Part shown: in pieces, positions 8,942-18,871 of the stretch
Layout: each line of letters begins with the position of its first letter
Position numbering within the stretch: the stretch's first letter is position 1
NCBI GenBank assembly: GCA_014728295.1
Contig: WJLW01000039.1
Span: 1-64,000, forward strand
DNA: 64,000 nt
From: Chitinivibrionales bacterium
GTDB lineage: Bacteria > Fibrobacterota > Chitinivibrionia > Chitinivibrionales > WJKA01
Direction of reading: 5' to 3'
Notes under the pieces: generated by a model
Databases searched by the model: none
The model's input: the letters and a program-made list of their open reading frames with translations, nothing else
Told to the model about the DNA's origin: nothing
Made by a program: the position numbers and the translations under genes

Positions 8942-9964
8942 ATGTCTCAAAAGGATTATACTCCCGAAGATGTCTCTTCCCTCATAGATTTCATTCTGGA
9001 GAATAAAGATCCCGCCGTCGTCGGCTTGCGCAAAATTTTGAAAAATAAGCAGACAGAGGGAAGGGACTATCCGCTCAAGCAACTGTCAATGGATGAGCTT
9101 TCTTCCACGCGTATTCGTGAAAAAATATTCGACAAATCCGAACGCAGAACGATTGAGCTTGAACAGAGCGTCATAAAACTGCAGAAGCAGATCAAAGCAC
9201 AGGAGGCACGCCTCAGCCGGGCAGAAAAAGAGGCATTTGAAAGAGGGTTGAATCAAGGACGCGCAGAAGGAGCACAGACGGGACAAGAAAAAGCTGCAAA
9301 CGAATACGCCGCACGACTTGAGGATATCCAGCAACAAATTGCGATCATGTTTAAAAATGTTGCGCAAGAGCAGCAAAGAATATTTCACGATTCATACGGT
9401 TTGCTGCTCAAGTTGGTATGTAAATTGACAAAAAAGATTTTACAAGTCGAACCCACGCTCAACAGAGACATCGCCCCGGCGCTACTCAAGGAAGCGCTCG
9501 CCTATATTGCCGATAGAGAAAAACTGGTCGTACATGTGTCCACCCAGGACCTGGAAACGGTGTCCGAGCGCAAGGATTTCTGGCTGCCTGTTGGTCAACA
9601 ACTGCATAATGCTGAAATTGTCGGCGACGATACCATGCAACCCGGTGACTGTGTGATTGAATCCGGCAGTGGCCTGGTTGACGCCCGGCTGGATATACAA
9701 TTGCGCGAGCTCGATGAGCTTATCGAAAATCTCTGGCAAAGCATGAAAGCGGCCTCCCCGGAAAAACCACCCGAAGTTGCACGTGACGCCGAAGAATCCA
9801 TTCCGCCTTCACCGCAAAGCGTAGAGCCACCGCCCGCACCGGTTCCCCAGGAAAAAGAGAAAGCTCAGGAGCATTGCGCACGAAACTCAGATCCACTTCC
9901 GCAATCGGATGAGGAAGGGTTCCGGGAAGTGCCGCTGGACTACAATGAACCGGGTAACGGATAG
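8942..9964 (+). CDS. fliH: Flagellar assembly protein FliH
   Basis: This 340-residue regulator of the export ATPase FliI acts at the cytoplasmic face of the export gate. The central region (about residues 60-130) is a long charged coiled coil ending in a GxxxG-containing stretch (RGLNQGRAEGAQTGQEKA). The globular C-terminal part contains KLVCKLTKKILQVEPTLNRD, then the beta region MQPGDCVIESGSGLVDARLD and LRELDELIENL. A Pro-rich tail (roughly residues 270-340) is an addition not present in short FliH proteins. It starts 15 bases after fliG and ends 6 bases before fliI. Confidence 0.9.
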   Translation: MSQKDYTPEDVSSLIDFILENKDPAVVGLRKILKNKQTEGRDYPLKQLSMDELSSTRIREKIFDKSERRTIELEQSVIKLQKQIKAQEARLSRAEKEAFERGLNQGRAEGAQTGQEKAANEYAARLEDIQQQIAIMFKNVAQEQQRIFHDSYGLLLKLVCKLTKKILQVEPTLNRDIAPALLKEALAYIADREKLVVHVSTQDLETVSERKDFWLPVGQQLHNAEIVGDDTMQPGDCVIESGSGLVDARLDIQLRELDELIENLWQSMKAASPEKPPEVARDAEESIPPSPQSVEPPPAPVPQEKEKAQEHCARNSDPLPQSDEEGFREVPLDYNEPGNG

Positions 9965-9970
9965 ACGCCG

Positions 9971-11308
9971 ATGTCAATGGATACAGCCGGCTATCTTCAG
10001 CCATTTTTGAATCTTGTTGACGATTCCATTCCCATTCGCGTAGTGGGCAAGGTAAGTGAGGTGATCGGCTTGCTGATTGAGTCTGTCGGACCGACTGCCT
10101 CAATTGGCGATGTGTGTTTGCTGGAGAGAAGCGGTATGCCGGTCGGACGCGCCGAGGTTGTCGGTTTTCGCAAGAACCGTACGTTGCTAATGCCGCTGGG
10201 AACGTTGGAAGGTATACATCCCGGCATCGACGTTGTTTCGACAAAAAAGCCATTGACCGTCGGTGCAAGCAAACACCTGCTGGGGCGTGTTCTGGATGGC
10301 CTGGGGCAGCCGCTTGACGGAAAAGAAATGCCCGTTTGTGAAACTGCACGGCCCGTTATGGCGAATACGCCCAATCCACTCATGCGCCGGCGCATCAGTG
10401 AACGATTTGAAACCGGGGTGCGGGCAATCGACGGATTTGCCTCTGTAGGTAAGGGGCAGCGCATGGGTATTTTTTCCGGCAGTGGAGTCGGAAAAAGTGT
10501 GCTGATGGGTATGATGGCCCGCAATTGCGTCGCTGATGTCAACGTAATTGCACTTGTTGGCGAACGGGGCCGTGAGGTGCGTGAATTTATCGAACGTGAT
10601 CTGGGAGAGGAAGGGCTGAAGAAATCGGTCGTTATCGTGGCAACCTCTGATCAGCCTGCCTTGATACGATTGAAAGGTTCCCTGGTCGCCGCCACAATCG
10701 CGGAATACTTCAGGGATTGCGGAAAAGACGTATTCTTTTTGATTGATTCAATTACGCGGCTTGCCATAGCCCAGCGTGAAATCGGGCTGGCTGTTGGTGA
10801 ACCGCCCGCTACCAAAGGCTACACCCCCTCGGTATTTGCCTTGATGCCCAAATTGCTCGAACGCGCAGGAACCTCTGAGAGCGGAACGATTACCGGCATG
10901 TTCACCGTGCTTGTCGAATCGGACGATATGGATGAACCTGTTGCCGATGCAGCTCGCAGCATTCTTGACGGCCATATCGTGCTCTCCCGTCAACTGGCGC
11001 ATCGCAATCATTATCCGGCAATAGACATTCTGCAGAGTATATCGCGTTGCATGCCGGATGTAATATCTGCCGAACACGCCGCAACAATTGCCCGGCTCAA
11101 GGACTATATGGCTGCATACGCCGAAAACGAAGATCTTATCCAGATAGGCGCGTATGTAAATGGTACCAACGAGCGCGTAGACAAAGCTATTGCACTGCAT
11201 CGCCCACTTGAGACGTTTTTGCGCCAGGAGCGTACCGGCAACTATTCCTTCGATCAGAGCGCCGAAAATCTGCAACAAATTCTGGCCCTGGCAGAGCCAA
11301 AAACATGA
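9971..11308 (+). CDS. fliI: Flagellum-specific export ATPase FliI
   Basis: This 445-residue ATPase energises and orders substrate delivery to the flagellar type III export gate. The Walker A motif GSGVGKS is at residues 170-176. It is followed by the ALVGERGREVREFIERDLG signature of F-type/FliI ATPases and the FFLIDSITRLAIAQREI Walker B region. The arginine-finger region SRQLAHRNHYPAIDILQSIS also matches. Length is normal. It lies 6 bases downstream of fliH and upstream of fliJ, the standard order. Confidence 0.97.
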   Translation: MSMDTAGYLQPFLNLVDDSIPIRVVGKVSEVIGLLIESVGPTASIGDVCLLERSGMPVGRAEVVGFRKNRTLLMPLGTLEGIHPGIDVVSTKKPLTVGASKHLLGRVLDGLGQPLDGKEMPVCETARPVMANTPNPLMRRRISERFETGVRAIDGFASVGKGQRMGIFSGSGVGKSVLMGMMARNCVADVNVIALVGERGREVREFIERDLGEEGLKKSVVIVATSDQPALIRLKGSLVAATIAEYFRDCGKDVFFLIDSITRLAIAQREIGLAVGEPPATKGYTPSVFALMPKLLERAGTSESGTITGMFTVLVESDDMDEPVADAARSILDGHIVLSRQLAHRNHYPAIDILQSISRCMPDVISAEHAATIARLKDYMAAYAENEDLIQIGAYVNGTNERVDKAIALHRPLETFLRQERTGNYSFDQSAENLQQILALAEPKT

Positions 11309-11356
11309 TACCCGGCCGCTGTGCAGAGACAGTCATGATGAGCACGGAGTAACGAT

Positions 11357-11827
11357 ATGCGGCGATTTCTCTTCAGGCTGGAACCTGTTTTGCAGATGCG
11401 AAAGCGGCGTGAGGATAGCGTCAAGCGTGATCTGGCGCGCAAAAACGGCGAAATTGACAGCGCGCGCAAGACGATGAACTCCCTGACCGGCGAATTGCAG
11501 AACCTGCAGGAGCAGGAAAAAATGAGGCGCGCAACCACTTCGGATATCATCGGTCTGCGTCACTCGGTATCATACCGGCACAAGCTCAAAATAGGCATGC
11601 TTCGCCAGGGCCGACTAATCGATCGTCTGCGCAAAGAGGCCGGCGATATCCGGCAGGATCTGGTGGATGCTAAAAAAGAAGCCCGGGCAGTCGAATTGCT
11701 AAAAGAAAAGCAGCTTGTTGAATGGCGCAAGAATTATCGGTTAGAGGAGCAGAAATTCATCGATGACATTTCTCAGCAACAATATATTCGCAGACAATCG
11801 GCTACTCAGAAGGATCGTTCAGCTTAA
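11357..11827 (+). CDS. fliJ: Flagellar export chaperone-like protein FliJ
   Basis: This 156-residue protein is almost entirely charged coiled coil, as expected for the FliJ stalk that sits in the FliI ring. It opens with the family-like RRFLFRLEPVLQMRKRRED and continues with long Lys/Arg/Glu-rich helices. GGAG lies about 9 bases before the ATG. The 3' end overlaps the next gene by 65 bases in another frame, so the downstream protein is probably translationally coupled to it. Confidence 0.88.
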   Translation: MRRFLFRLEPVLQMRKRREDSVKRDLARKNGEIDSARKTMNSLTGELQNLQEQEKMRRATTSDIIGLRHSVSYRHKLKIGMLRQGRLIDRLRKEAGDIRQDLVDAKKEARAVELLKEKQLVEWRKNYRLEEQKFIDDISQQQYIRRQSATQKDRSA

Positions 11828-14800
11828 GCGTCTAAGCCCTTTGCTGCTTTTGCTGTGCACCGGCGTTCAGGCCGGTGAACGTACCTGGACATCTTACGCA
11901 TCCGGCTATCAGTCGAGCAATGTTTTTGCTGCCGACTCGCTGACGCTGGCACCCGCAGATACCACCTGGGCAAAAATCTGGGGCGATTCGCTGCTTCGCA
12001 CAGGTACAAACCCGACGCGGTCTCCGTCAGTTCAGCCGGTTGATGCCGACCGCTTTACCTTTTACTGGTCCGACTCATCTTCCTTTGGAGCTGCAAAAGA
12101 AGATGTTTACAAAAAGGATGTCGTTTTGAATTCAGCCGGTGCGGCAGGCCAAAGCGCTTCTCAGGTTTACTACGATGGCGCCTATCGAATTACCTATTTG
12201 CACAGTGTCACCGGCGCAACGCAGCAGAGCGTCAGTTTTCTGGATAACAGCTTTGCGACGCTGCATGTTACTTCGGGAGTGCATACGCTCGATATTATCG
12301 CGAATGTTACCCCCATCGGGTCCCTGTGCCATCTCAGAAACGATACCCTGCTGGTAACCTATCGGGTGAACAACACCGAACTGCGCATACGCAAGGTTGT
12401 ACCATCAGGTTCCGGTATCGCTACTATTAGTGACCATCTCGTCGCAACTGCAAGCGGTGCCGGCAGTGACATACTGTTTAATTCATCGATTGTGGCCGAC
12501 AGTAACAGCACGGTCGTTCTGCTTTTTACACGGGGCGCCAATGTAGACAACAACCGCAAACTCGAATACAAAGTAATGGATGCTTCGCTGGCAACCCTTG
12601 ACAGCGGGCAGGTCAGCACGGATATCGGTGACCCGACGGGTTTTTTCTATTATGACGATGCGCCGATAGTTGACTTGCGCAAAAACAAATTTGTTGCCGT
12701 AAGCTGGAATACCGCCGGCATTAGAGCCTATGAGATGGACTGGACCGGCAGTGCTTTGCAAATTCAGACTACCCGGTTGCTCTCGGGAGCTCCTTTTCGC
12801 TCTGCCAATATAGCCACCAACGGTAAGCAACTTGTTATCGCCTGGAAGGGTGATATCAATGGTGACGGTCGCACGGCAGCGGAAGGCTTTGTGTACGATG
12901 TCGGCGGCGGGACGATTGACTTCGGGGCGCGTGACACCTTCATCTTCTCCGATCCTTCAGTCGATATTCCAACCGATGCTCCGGTCGATGCTGTGCTGGC
13001 ACTGGGAATTGACACTCTTGGTTCTCTGGCGGTTGCCTGGCCCGGAGAGCGCTATGCTACCGCTGCTATCTGGGCCATTCGCCCGGTGCTGCATGCGCAG
13101 GGCTCCTGGATTTCGGGTGTTGATTCGCTGATGCTTGCCGCGGGAGATTCCGTTCGTATCACCCGTTCGGCAATTATGACCGCCAACTCGCAATACGGTA
13201 GCGTGCGCGACTCGATTCGTATCGGAAGTGTCAGTGATCCCGCAGATGCAGCCAACTGGCAGGCATTTGCTAATCTCGATGCCGGCGTCGAGGTTGAAGT
13301 ACCTGCCTCCGCCGCCCCTATATACTTTCAAATCAAACTGGCCCTTGATCGCAACAATGTTGATTCGTTACGCACCCCGATCGTGCGGCAAAACGGCATT
13401 GCTTGGAATACCAAGCCGCGTTTCAGTTCACTCGACACTGTGCAAAACGGTGATATGTTTATAGCGCCCGGCATTTTTGGCGACACAATAGATCTGCAGG
13501 CACGCAGTGATTCCGCATATCTCGTCTATACATTGCAGGATGCGGACAGCGGGGACAGCGTATTTGTGTCCGCGCACATCACGGCGTCACGCATCGATAC
13601 CGTGGTTGCTGATGTCAATTACCAGTCGTCAACTGTTGCAGGCCCGTTTTCCGCGGTTGATACGGTTTATACTTGTTTGTTGACTTCAGAAGATGAACGC
13701 GGGTGGGAGTCCCGGCCGGCGGTGGTCTACCTGCAGACCTACAACAGTCCGCCGCATATCATCGTGCGAGCTGTGTGGGATTCCAGCTTGACGGGCAGTC
13801 GCGATACGGCGGCGGTCGTTGGGCAGCGCAGCATAAGTATCCAGAATACCGATTCGCTGGAAGTGCTCTACGAGCTGAGTGACAGCAATGACGCCGATGT
13901 GCGTGCCTACCTGCTTGTCAACGAAAGCCCCGTCGATTCCATTGGTCCCGGGCAAATCGGGGATTACACCGTGCGCGCAGCTCAAGTTGCATCAAGTGGT
14001 TTTCATGATATTAAGCTCCGCTGCACCGATCCCGATACTACGGTTGAGCACCGCATTGTCTTCGGCGTCAACTACCCGCCCGAGTTCAGAAGCGTGAGTG
14101 CCGGTCAGATCCCGGTCGCCGATGGAGATTCCCTTGCAGTGCGCCTTTTTAATCCGTTGACCTTTGACGTTGGCGTGTTTGACAGCAATCTTGCCAGTTG
14201 GGACTCACTGACCTATCGGTTCGCGACACCACGCTTCGATTCTGCTCAGGCCGGGTCACTCTTTACTTTTACGCCTGCTCAGCGGGATTCATCGCTGGTA
14301 ATATACCTGAGCGATTTTTTTGGCCAAACCGACTCCATGCGGATTAAACTGGCCTACCCCTGGATGAGCATCGATTCGCAGACAAATCCGGTGTACGCCG
14401 CGCGTAAGGATTCTCTAAGCGGCGGGTTTCCGGTGATCGCTCGATCTCCGGCACAAGATACTATGATCCTGCCCGTTTTCAACAGCGGTACCCGTGTTCT
14501 TAACATTACCGGACTGGCATTTGCCGGTGATACCGGCGGTTGGCTGTCTGTAGGCATAGAACAGGACAATGCGCTTGTGTTTTTTAACTCACTTGACATG
14601 AGCTATCCATTACAGCCGGTTGCAATTGCCGCGGGCGATACGCATGCAATCAGTATCGTTGTGCGGGGAGACGGCATGCAGGGAGACGGTTTTATGCGGG
14701 ATACGCTTATCATTGCAACCGACGATCCGGTGCATCCCTTTGACACCCTCCCCGTTTTGCTCGAATACAATGACCTGCCCATTATCACCTATGTCGCTTT

Positions 14801-16358
14801 TGAATTTGATATGAGTAAGCCATACTGGCTTTCGAAGCAATCATCGACCGCACAAGCACAGCACTACGTTTTCCCGCCGCATGCCCAGGTCTCGCTTTTT
14901 TTCTCGGAACCGATCGCTCCCGCATCTGTCAATGGCGCATTGCGTGTTTACAGCGTGCTCGATTCCGTTGCTACCGGTCAGGCAAATGATTTCCAGTTGA
15001 ATACCAGCTGGTCCAACAACAACCGCAAACTCACCATTACCCCCACATATACGCAGCCGAGTCAGGCATTCGGGGGGTTGCTGCCGCCACCGGGAAGCTA
15101 TATACCCACCGATTCAATCGCCTTTATCATTACTTCAGGCATTACCGACGCCGCCACGACACCATCAGGACCCAACGCGCTGGACGTCAATCAGGATTAT
15201 TTGCGTGACGCCAATGCCGACACCATGATTGCGGTGCGCGTCGACAGCATCAAATTCATGCTGCAACAGACTTCACCGGCAGCAGGCGACAGCACGATGC
15301 CCGGCCGGCCGGTATCGCTGGTTTTTTCCGCACCGGTATTCGACGGTTCGATCGATGCTTCTTTTGTCAATAATCGCAGTTTACTGGTGACATCGCTGCT
15401 TAACAACTGGGCGCCGGTTGCATTCTCGTCAGTAAACGTGTCCGGCGCCACGGCAGTCTTCAGGCCCGCAATTACGTTCTACTATGGCGACAGTATTGCC
15501 TGTGTCTATCGGGCCGCTACCGGACGCGATACCCTCGGCTATCCTGCTGATGCAAATAATGACGGTATTCCGATCAACCTGTTCGATTCCACCGCGCAAA
15601 CCGACGATGTGCGCTGGGCATTTACGATTCAGGATATCGGCCTTGTCGATGTCACACCCGACAGCGCCAGCAGTATTGCCGATATTCATACACCGATTTC
15701 ACTTACCTTCAACGGTCCGGTTTTTGCCGGTATGGCCGATATGCGCAACATGGCCAATAATACAACACTGCACGTGAAATCAAAATACGGTGAGGGATTG
15801 CCCGCCCTTTTTCGCACGATTACCCTTTCCGAAGATTCATTAACGCTCACCTTTCAGCCCGATAGTGCATTTTTCAGTAAGGACAGCGTTTCTTGCATTT
15901 TCTGGGGATTTCCGCGCACGGTCAATTATGCTTCGCCGCAGCAGTTGCCCGACACGATACACAACGGCATGGCTGCATACGAGTGGTTCTTTTACACGCG
16001 CAATGTGTCGTTTTATACCTATCCAAATCCTTACAAGCCGGGGGCAGACACGCGTCACTGCGGAAATCCCGGTGCGCCGTGCGGCATCTGGTTTAAGAAT
16101 CTGCACTCGCTTTATCCGCAAGGCGGCAACGAAGTCGCTGTTGTCATTCTCAGTATCAAAGGGCATCCGCTGTTTGACACGCGCGCAGCAGGTGACGCAA
16201 TCCGTTTTCGACCCGGCAGCGGTGAGCTTCGGCCGCAGTGGAAATGGAATACCGCCAATCAAAAAGGAGACCTGGTCGCTTCGGGACTCTACTTTTACAT
16301 CGTGTATGATCCGGCAGGCAATGCGCTTGCAAAAGGCAAGCTGATGATCGTGCGCTAA
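11763..16358 (+). CDS. Very large secreted protein with SbsA-type Ig domains and a FlgD-Ig/sorting-like C-terminus
   Basis: This 1531-residue protein has a secretion signal near residues 20-40 (KRLSPLLLLLCTGVQAGE). The first 500 residues resemble beta-propeller/repeat material, including DINGDGRTAAEGFVYDVGGG. Towards the C-terminus come at least two Ig-like segments of the SbsA/Big_5 type (SPAAGDSTMPGRPVSLVFSA and a second around residue 1290). It closes with a PNPYKPG... GLYFYIVYDPAGNALAKGKL module typical of FlgD-Ig or type IX sorting domains. The only ATG available is inside fliJ, giving a 65-base overlap; a clear ribosome site is missing. It is likely surface-exposed or released. Whether it is functionally flagellar is unknown; only its position suggests that. 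Confidence 0.8.
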   Translation: MTFLSNNIFADNRLLRRIVQLKRLSPLLLLLCTGVQAGERTWTSYASGYQSSNVFAADSLTLAPADTTWAKIWGDSLLRTGTNPTRSPSVQPVDADRFTFYWSDSSSFGAAKEDVYKKDVVLNSAGAAGQSASQVYYDGAYRITYLHSVTGATQQSVSFLDNSFATLHVTSGVHTLDIIANVTPIGSLCHLRNDTLLVTYRVNNTELRIRKVVPSGSGIATISDHLVATASGAGSDILFNSSIVADSNSTVVLLFTRGANVDNNRKLEYKVMDASLATLDSGQVSTDIGDPTGFFYYDDAPIVDLRKNKFVAVSWNTAGIRAYEMDWTGSALQIQTTRLLSGAPFRSANIATNGKQLVIAWKGDINGDGRTAAEGFVYDVGGGTIDFGARDTFIFSDPSVDIPTDAPVDAVLALGIDTLGSLAVAWPGERYATAAIWAIRPVLHAQGSWISGVDSLMLAAGDSVRITRSAIMTANSQYGSVRDSIRIGSVSDPADAANWQAFANLDAGVEVEVPASAAPIYFQIKLALDRNNVDSLRTPIVRQNGIAWNTKPRFSSLDTVQNGDMFIAPGIFGDTIDLQARSDSAYLVYTLQDADSGDSVFVSAHITASRIDTVVADVNYQSSTVAGPFSAVDTVYTCLLTSEDERGWESRPAVVYLQTYNSPPHIIVRAVWDSSLTGSRDTAAVVGQRSISIQNTDSLEVLYELSDSNDADVRAYLLVNESPVDSIGPGQIGDYTVRAAQVASSGFHDIKLRCTDPDTTVEHRIVFGVNYPPEFRSVSAGQIPVADGDSLAVRLFNPLTFDVGVFDSNLASWDSLTYRFATPRFDSAQAGSLFTFTPAQRDSSLVIYLSDFFGQTDSMRIKLAYPWMSIDSQTNPVYAARKDSLSGGFPVIARSPAQDTMILPVFNSGTRVLNITGLAFAGDTGGWLSVGIEQDNALVFFNSLDMSYPLQPVAIAAGDTHAISIVVRGDGMQGDGFMRDTLIIATDDPVHPFDTLPVLLEYNDLPIITYVAFEFDMSKPYWLSKQSSTAQAQHYVFPPHAQVSLFFSEPIAPASVNGALRVYSVLDSVATGQANDFQLNTSWSNNNRKLTITPTYTQPSQAFGGLLPPPGSYIPTDSIAFIITSGITDAATTPSGPNALDVNQDYLRDANADTMIAVRVDSIKFMLQQTSPAAGDSTMPGRPVSLVFSAPVFDGSIDASFVNNRSLLVTSLLNNWAPVAFSSVNVSGATAVFRPAITFYYGDSIACVYRAATGRDTLGYPADANNDGIPINLFDSTAQTDDVRWAFTIQDIGLVDVTPDSASSIADIHTPISLTFNGPVFAGMADMRNMANNTTLHVKSKYGEGLPALFRTITLSEDSLTLTFQPDSAFFSKDSVSCIFWGFPRTVNYASPQQLPDTIHNGMAAYEWFFYTRNVSFYTYPNPYKPGADTRHCGNPGAPCGIWFKNLHSLYPQGGNEVAVVILSIKGHPLFDTRAAGDAIRFRPGSGELRPQWKWNTANQKGDLVASGLYFYIVYDPAGNALAKGKLMIVR

Positions 16359-16514
16359 GCCGTGCGGATTGTGTGCAAACCTGCTTGCATGTAATTTATT
16401 AAAGATGGTTGTCAACAATTCCACCACAGCACATTTTTCTGCTACAATCCGGATGCATCGTCCGGATATATGCTGCCGTAAACCCGGAATCGTGCGTCTC
16501 TCTCAAAAATCCGA

Positions 16515-17798
16515 ATGAAACGTGCCCTTCGGCTTGCTCTGATTGTTCTCATGCTGCAGGTTCGGCTGATTTTCGCTGAATCAATTATTATTGATGGCAG
16601 CGCTGTGCCGCATCTTGTCGGCGAGAAGCTTTCCAGCATACGTATGATTGATGCTGACGGCAAGCCTATACCGTTCCAGATTGATGAGCTGACGTCAGAC
16701 GGTGAGTACCTGTGCGACCGCGGCGCAGAACCCAACGATTCGCTAAGTAACGGAATTTTAGATAGCATCGACGAGATTGTCTTTTTGCGCCAGGATGCTT
16801 CCCCACTGGGCCCTGACAGCGGCAGCACGGTTATGCACTATCAGAAGGATCTCTGCATGCCGCTCGAATTCGGTAATTTCCCCAACCGGCGCCGTGTCTA
16901 CATTTGCAACAATCCCACGTTCAAGCGTTCTACTAAAAGGTATATGACCTACGATCACTCCACGCAACTGGTCAAAACTCCTTGGTATTACGCCGAATTT
17001 GGCAATAAGCGATTTCACTTTGTTCGGGCCGGTGTTAAAAAAGCGGGAGCCGACGGATACATCGATCTGACCAATGAATTGCGTATACAAATTAAGCTCC
17101 GGGCATTATGGGGCTTGCTGCCGATTTCGTATAACGAAGAGAGCATGATCTGCCATGTCAAGCGATACAAAACCGGTCCGATCCGGCTGGTCCGGCGCGG
17201 CGATTTTCACCTCAGCCTGGGTCTCGGCATCAAAGGCAGTCGCGCGTCCGTCAATCAGATCTGCTATCCGCAGATGGTGCGCGTGCCGGTTTATGTTCAT
17301 CTGCCGATACGTTTCCACAATTTGTTCAAAGAGGCCTGGATTGAGATGTCACCGGTCATCCGTCCCGAAGGCAAAGATTACGACTTCAAAGTCAAGCGTC
17401 ACCATCTGTCCTTTCCGCTCGGTGCGCCCGGGACGCTCGACACGCTGGTACCCATCACGCCCACCAGGCAGTTCATGCGGGTTGACGACGGCTCGAATGG
17501 ATACGGCTGGCTGCTTGAGACCGATATGGGCGATAACTTTCTGGACGGCAGCGGATTTCTGATTAAACGCCCTTCCGAACGAGGCGGTATAGCGCATTGC
17601 GGATTCCGGCTGGCCGTGCGCGACCTGCCCCGAGGCCGTTATCTCATTACCAACTGGGTTATGTTTGCCGACCGCAATGTCGAGGAGCTTAATGCTATGT
17701 ACCTGCATGTCATCGCCCCCACCCGCGTTCGAATCGGCAACCGGCATACCCTCATCAATCGCATTCGTACGGTGCATACCCGGGCCGAAAAACGCTGA
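16515..17798 (+). CDS. Secreted protein of unknown function
   Basis: This 427-residue protein has a clear signal peptide (RALRLALIVLMLQVRLIFAE). The mature N-terminus SIIIDGSAVPHLVGEKLSSI runs into FQIDELTSDGEY, resembling a beta-sandwich module that compares inside and outside property words. The rest is rich in beta-strand and aromatic patterns (PWYYAEFGNKRFHF, YGWLLETDMGDNFLDGSGF). I recognise no catalytic motif or family. It follows the giant secreted protein by 156 bases on the same strand, and the DNA between shows no terminator. No good ribosome site precedes the ATG. Confidence 0.7.
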   Translation: MKRALRLALIVLMLQVRLIFAESIIIDGSAVPHLVGEKLSSIRMIDADGKPIPFQIDELTSDGEYLCDRGAEPNDSLSNGILDSIDEIVFLRQDASPLGPDSGSTVMHYQKDLCMPLEFGNFPNRRRVYICNNPTFKRSTKRYMTYDHSTQLVKTPWYYAEFGNKRFHFVRAGVKKAGADGYIDLTNELRIQIKLRALWGLLPISYNEESMICHVKRYKTGPIRLVRRGDFHLSLGLGIKGSRASVNQICYPQMVRVPVYVHLPIRFHNLFKEAWIEMSPVIRPEGKDYDFKVKRHHLSFPLGAPGTLDTLVPITPTRQFMRVDDGSNGYGWLLETDMGDNFLDGSGFLIKRPSERGGIAHCGFRLAVRDLPRGRYLITNWVMFADRNVEELNAMYLHVIAPTRVRIGNRHTLINRIRTVHTRAEKR

Positions 17799-17857
17799 CA
17801 GCCTACCTCTCGGGAAATCATTTGTCAAGACCCATTGTTAAACCGCCGCATTTTACG

Positions 17858-17887
17858 TTGACCCGGGTTGAGCGCATATCGTACTAT
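17858..17887 (+). promoter_or_regulatory. Possible sigma-70-type promoter of the TPR gene
   Basis: TTGACC (17858-17863) and TACTAT (17882-17887) are 18 bases apart in the gap before the TPR protein gene. The -35 matches five of six consensus bases and the -10 four of six. The transcript would begin about 30 bases before the ATG at 17924. Confidence 0.35.
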
Positions 17888-17923
17888 TTTGACAACTGAA
17901 ACTTATCAGGATGTAGTGCACCT

Positions 17924-18871
17924 ATGCTGAGAAAGCAGGAAACAGACTCACGACTTCCCGAAGAGTGCTCACTGCAGCAATTGTGCCGGGGCGTAATGGA
18001 GATGCATTTCGTCTTCGAGGAGGTGAAAGATTTTATCGAAAAGCAGGCTTATGCGGAATGTAAAGCAGGTAAGCTCGATGCATCCATTACCGCGCTTGAA
18101 GATGTTGCCGCCTTTTTCGAGGCCATCGAAAATAAAAATGAAGAAGTCACCCAGGATCTTGCTGAAGTGTATCTGCTGATCGGCGAGCTGTGCCAGAGCT
18201 TTGACAGAATTGCACAAAGCATTCAATGGTTTCGCAAAGCCATCATTGTTGACGATCGCTATCCACTGCCTTATGAAGAGCTGGCGTCTTCCTATTTCAA
18301 ACTGGGGCAAATCGATAAGGCAATTCGCAGCTTGGAACAGGAAATCCGACTGGCACCCGGCAACTACTTTGCATACCTCGAAGCGGCTGAATTATACGAT
18401 CAAGCCGGGCGTGTCGACAAAGCCGAAGAATGCATAACCCGGCTGCTCGATCGTGATCCGGATAATATTACGGCTTTGCACAGGTTGATCTGCCTGCATC
18501 TCAAGCATAATAGATCGGTCAATGTTTCTTTTTTGCGCCGGCGAATTGCCAATATTCACAAACCTATGCAGCGCGGTGAACTGCTTATCTGGTCGTACCA
18601 TATGTTCAAACTCGGCAAAATCGAGGGCATTATGAAGGTCGCCGATGCACTGAACGATATTTCACTGCGGCAGATCGGGTATGCGGTTAAATCCTACATT
18701 CACCTGGCTATGAACGAACGACCGAAATTTATCCCCGCCGCACAGGCTTTGCTTGACACGTGCACTGGTAGAAGACAAAACTACCTCGATAGCCTGATTA
18801 TGGAGTTTGGTGCGGTTTTTGGTAATGACGCCCGATTGCATCTGGCCTACGAGCTTAAAAACCTGCCTTAA
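17924..18871 (+). CDS. TPR-repeat protein
   Basis: This 315-residue cytoplasmic-looking protein (no signal or membrane helix) has three or four tetratricopeptide repeats between residues 60 and 190. Examples are QSIQWFRKAIIVDDRYPLPY, then YFKLGQIDKAIRSLEQEI and YDQAGRVDKAEECITRLL. It is probably a protein-interaction scaffold. AGGATG lies about 10 bases before the start. Its stop codon shares the bases TTAA (18868-18871) with the stop of the STAS/DUF2225-like gene on the other strand, an extremely tight convergent arrangement. Confidence 0.85.
   Translation: MLRKQETDSRLPEECSLQQLCRGVMEMHFVFEEVKDFIEKQAYAECKAGKLDASITALEDVAAFFEAIENKNEEVTQDLAEVYLLIGELCQSFDRIAQSIQWFRKAIIVDDRYPLPYEELASSYFKLGQIDKAIRSLEQEIRLAPGNYFAYLEAAELYDQAGRVDKAEECITRLLDRDPDNITALHRLICLHLKHNRSVNVSFLRRRIANIHKPMQRGELLIWSYHMFKLGKIEGIMKVADALNDISLRQIGYAVKSYIHLAMNERPKFIPAAQALLDTCTGRRQNYLDSLIMEFGAVFGNDARLHLAYELKNLP

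Noticed and set aside
15840..16427. 195-residue minus-strand ORF
   Set aside because: Antisense to the end of the giant secreted protein, no ribosome site and no family pattern.
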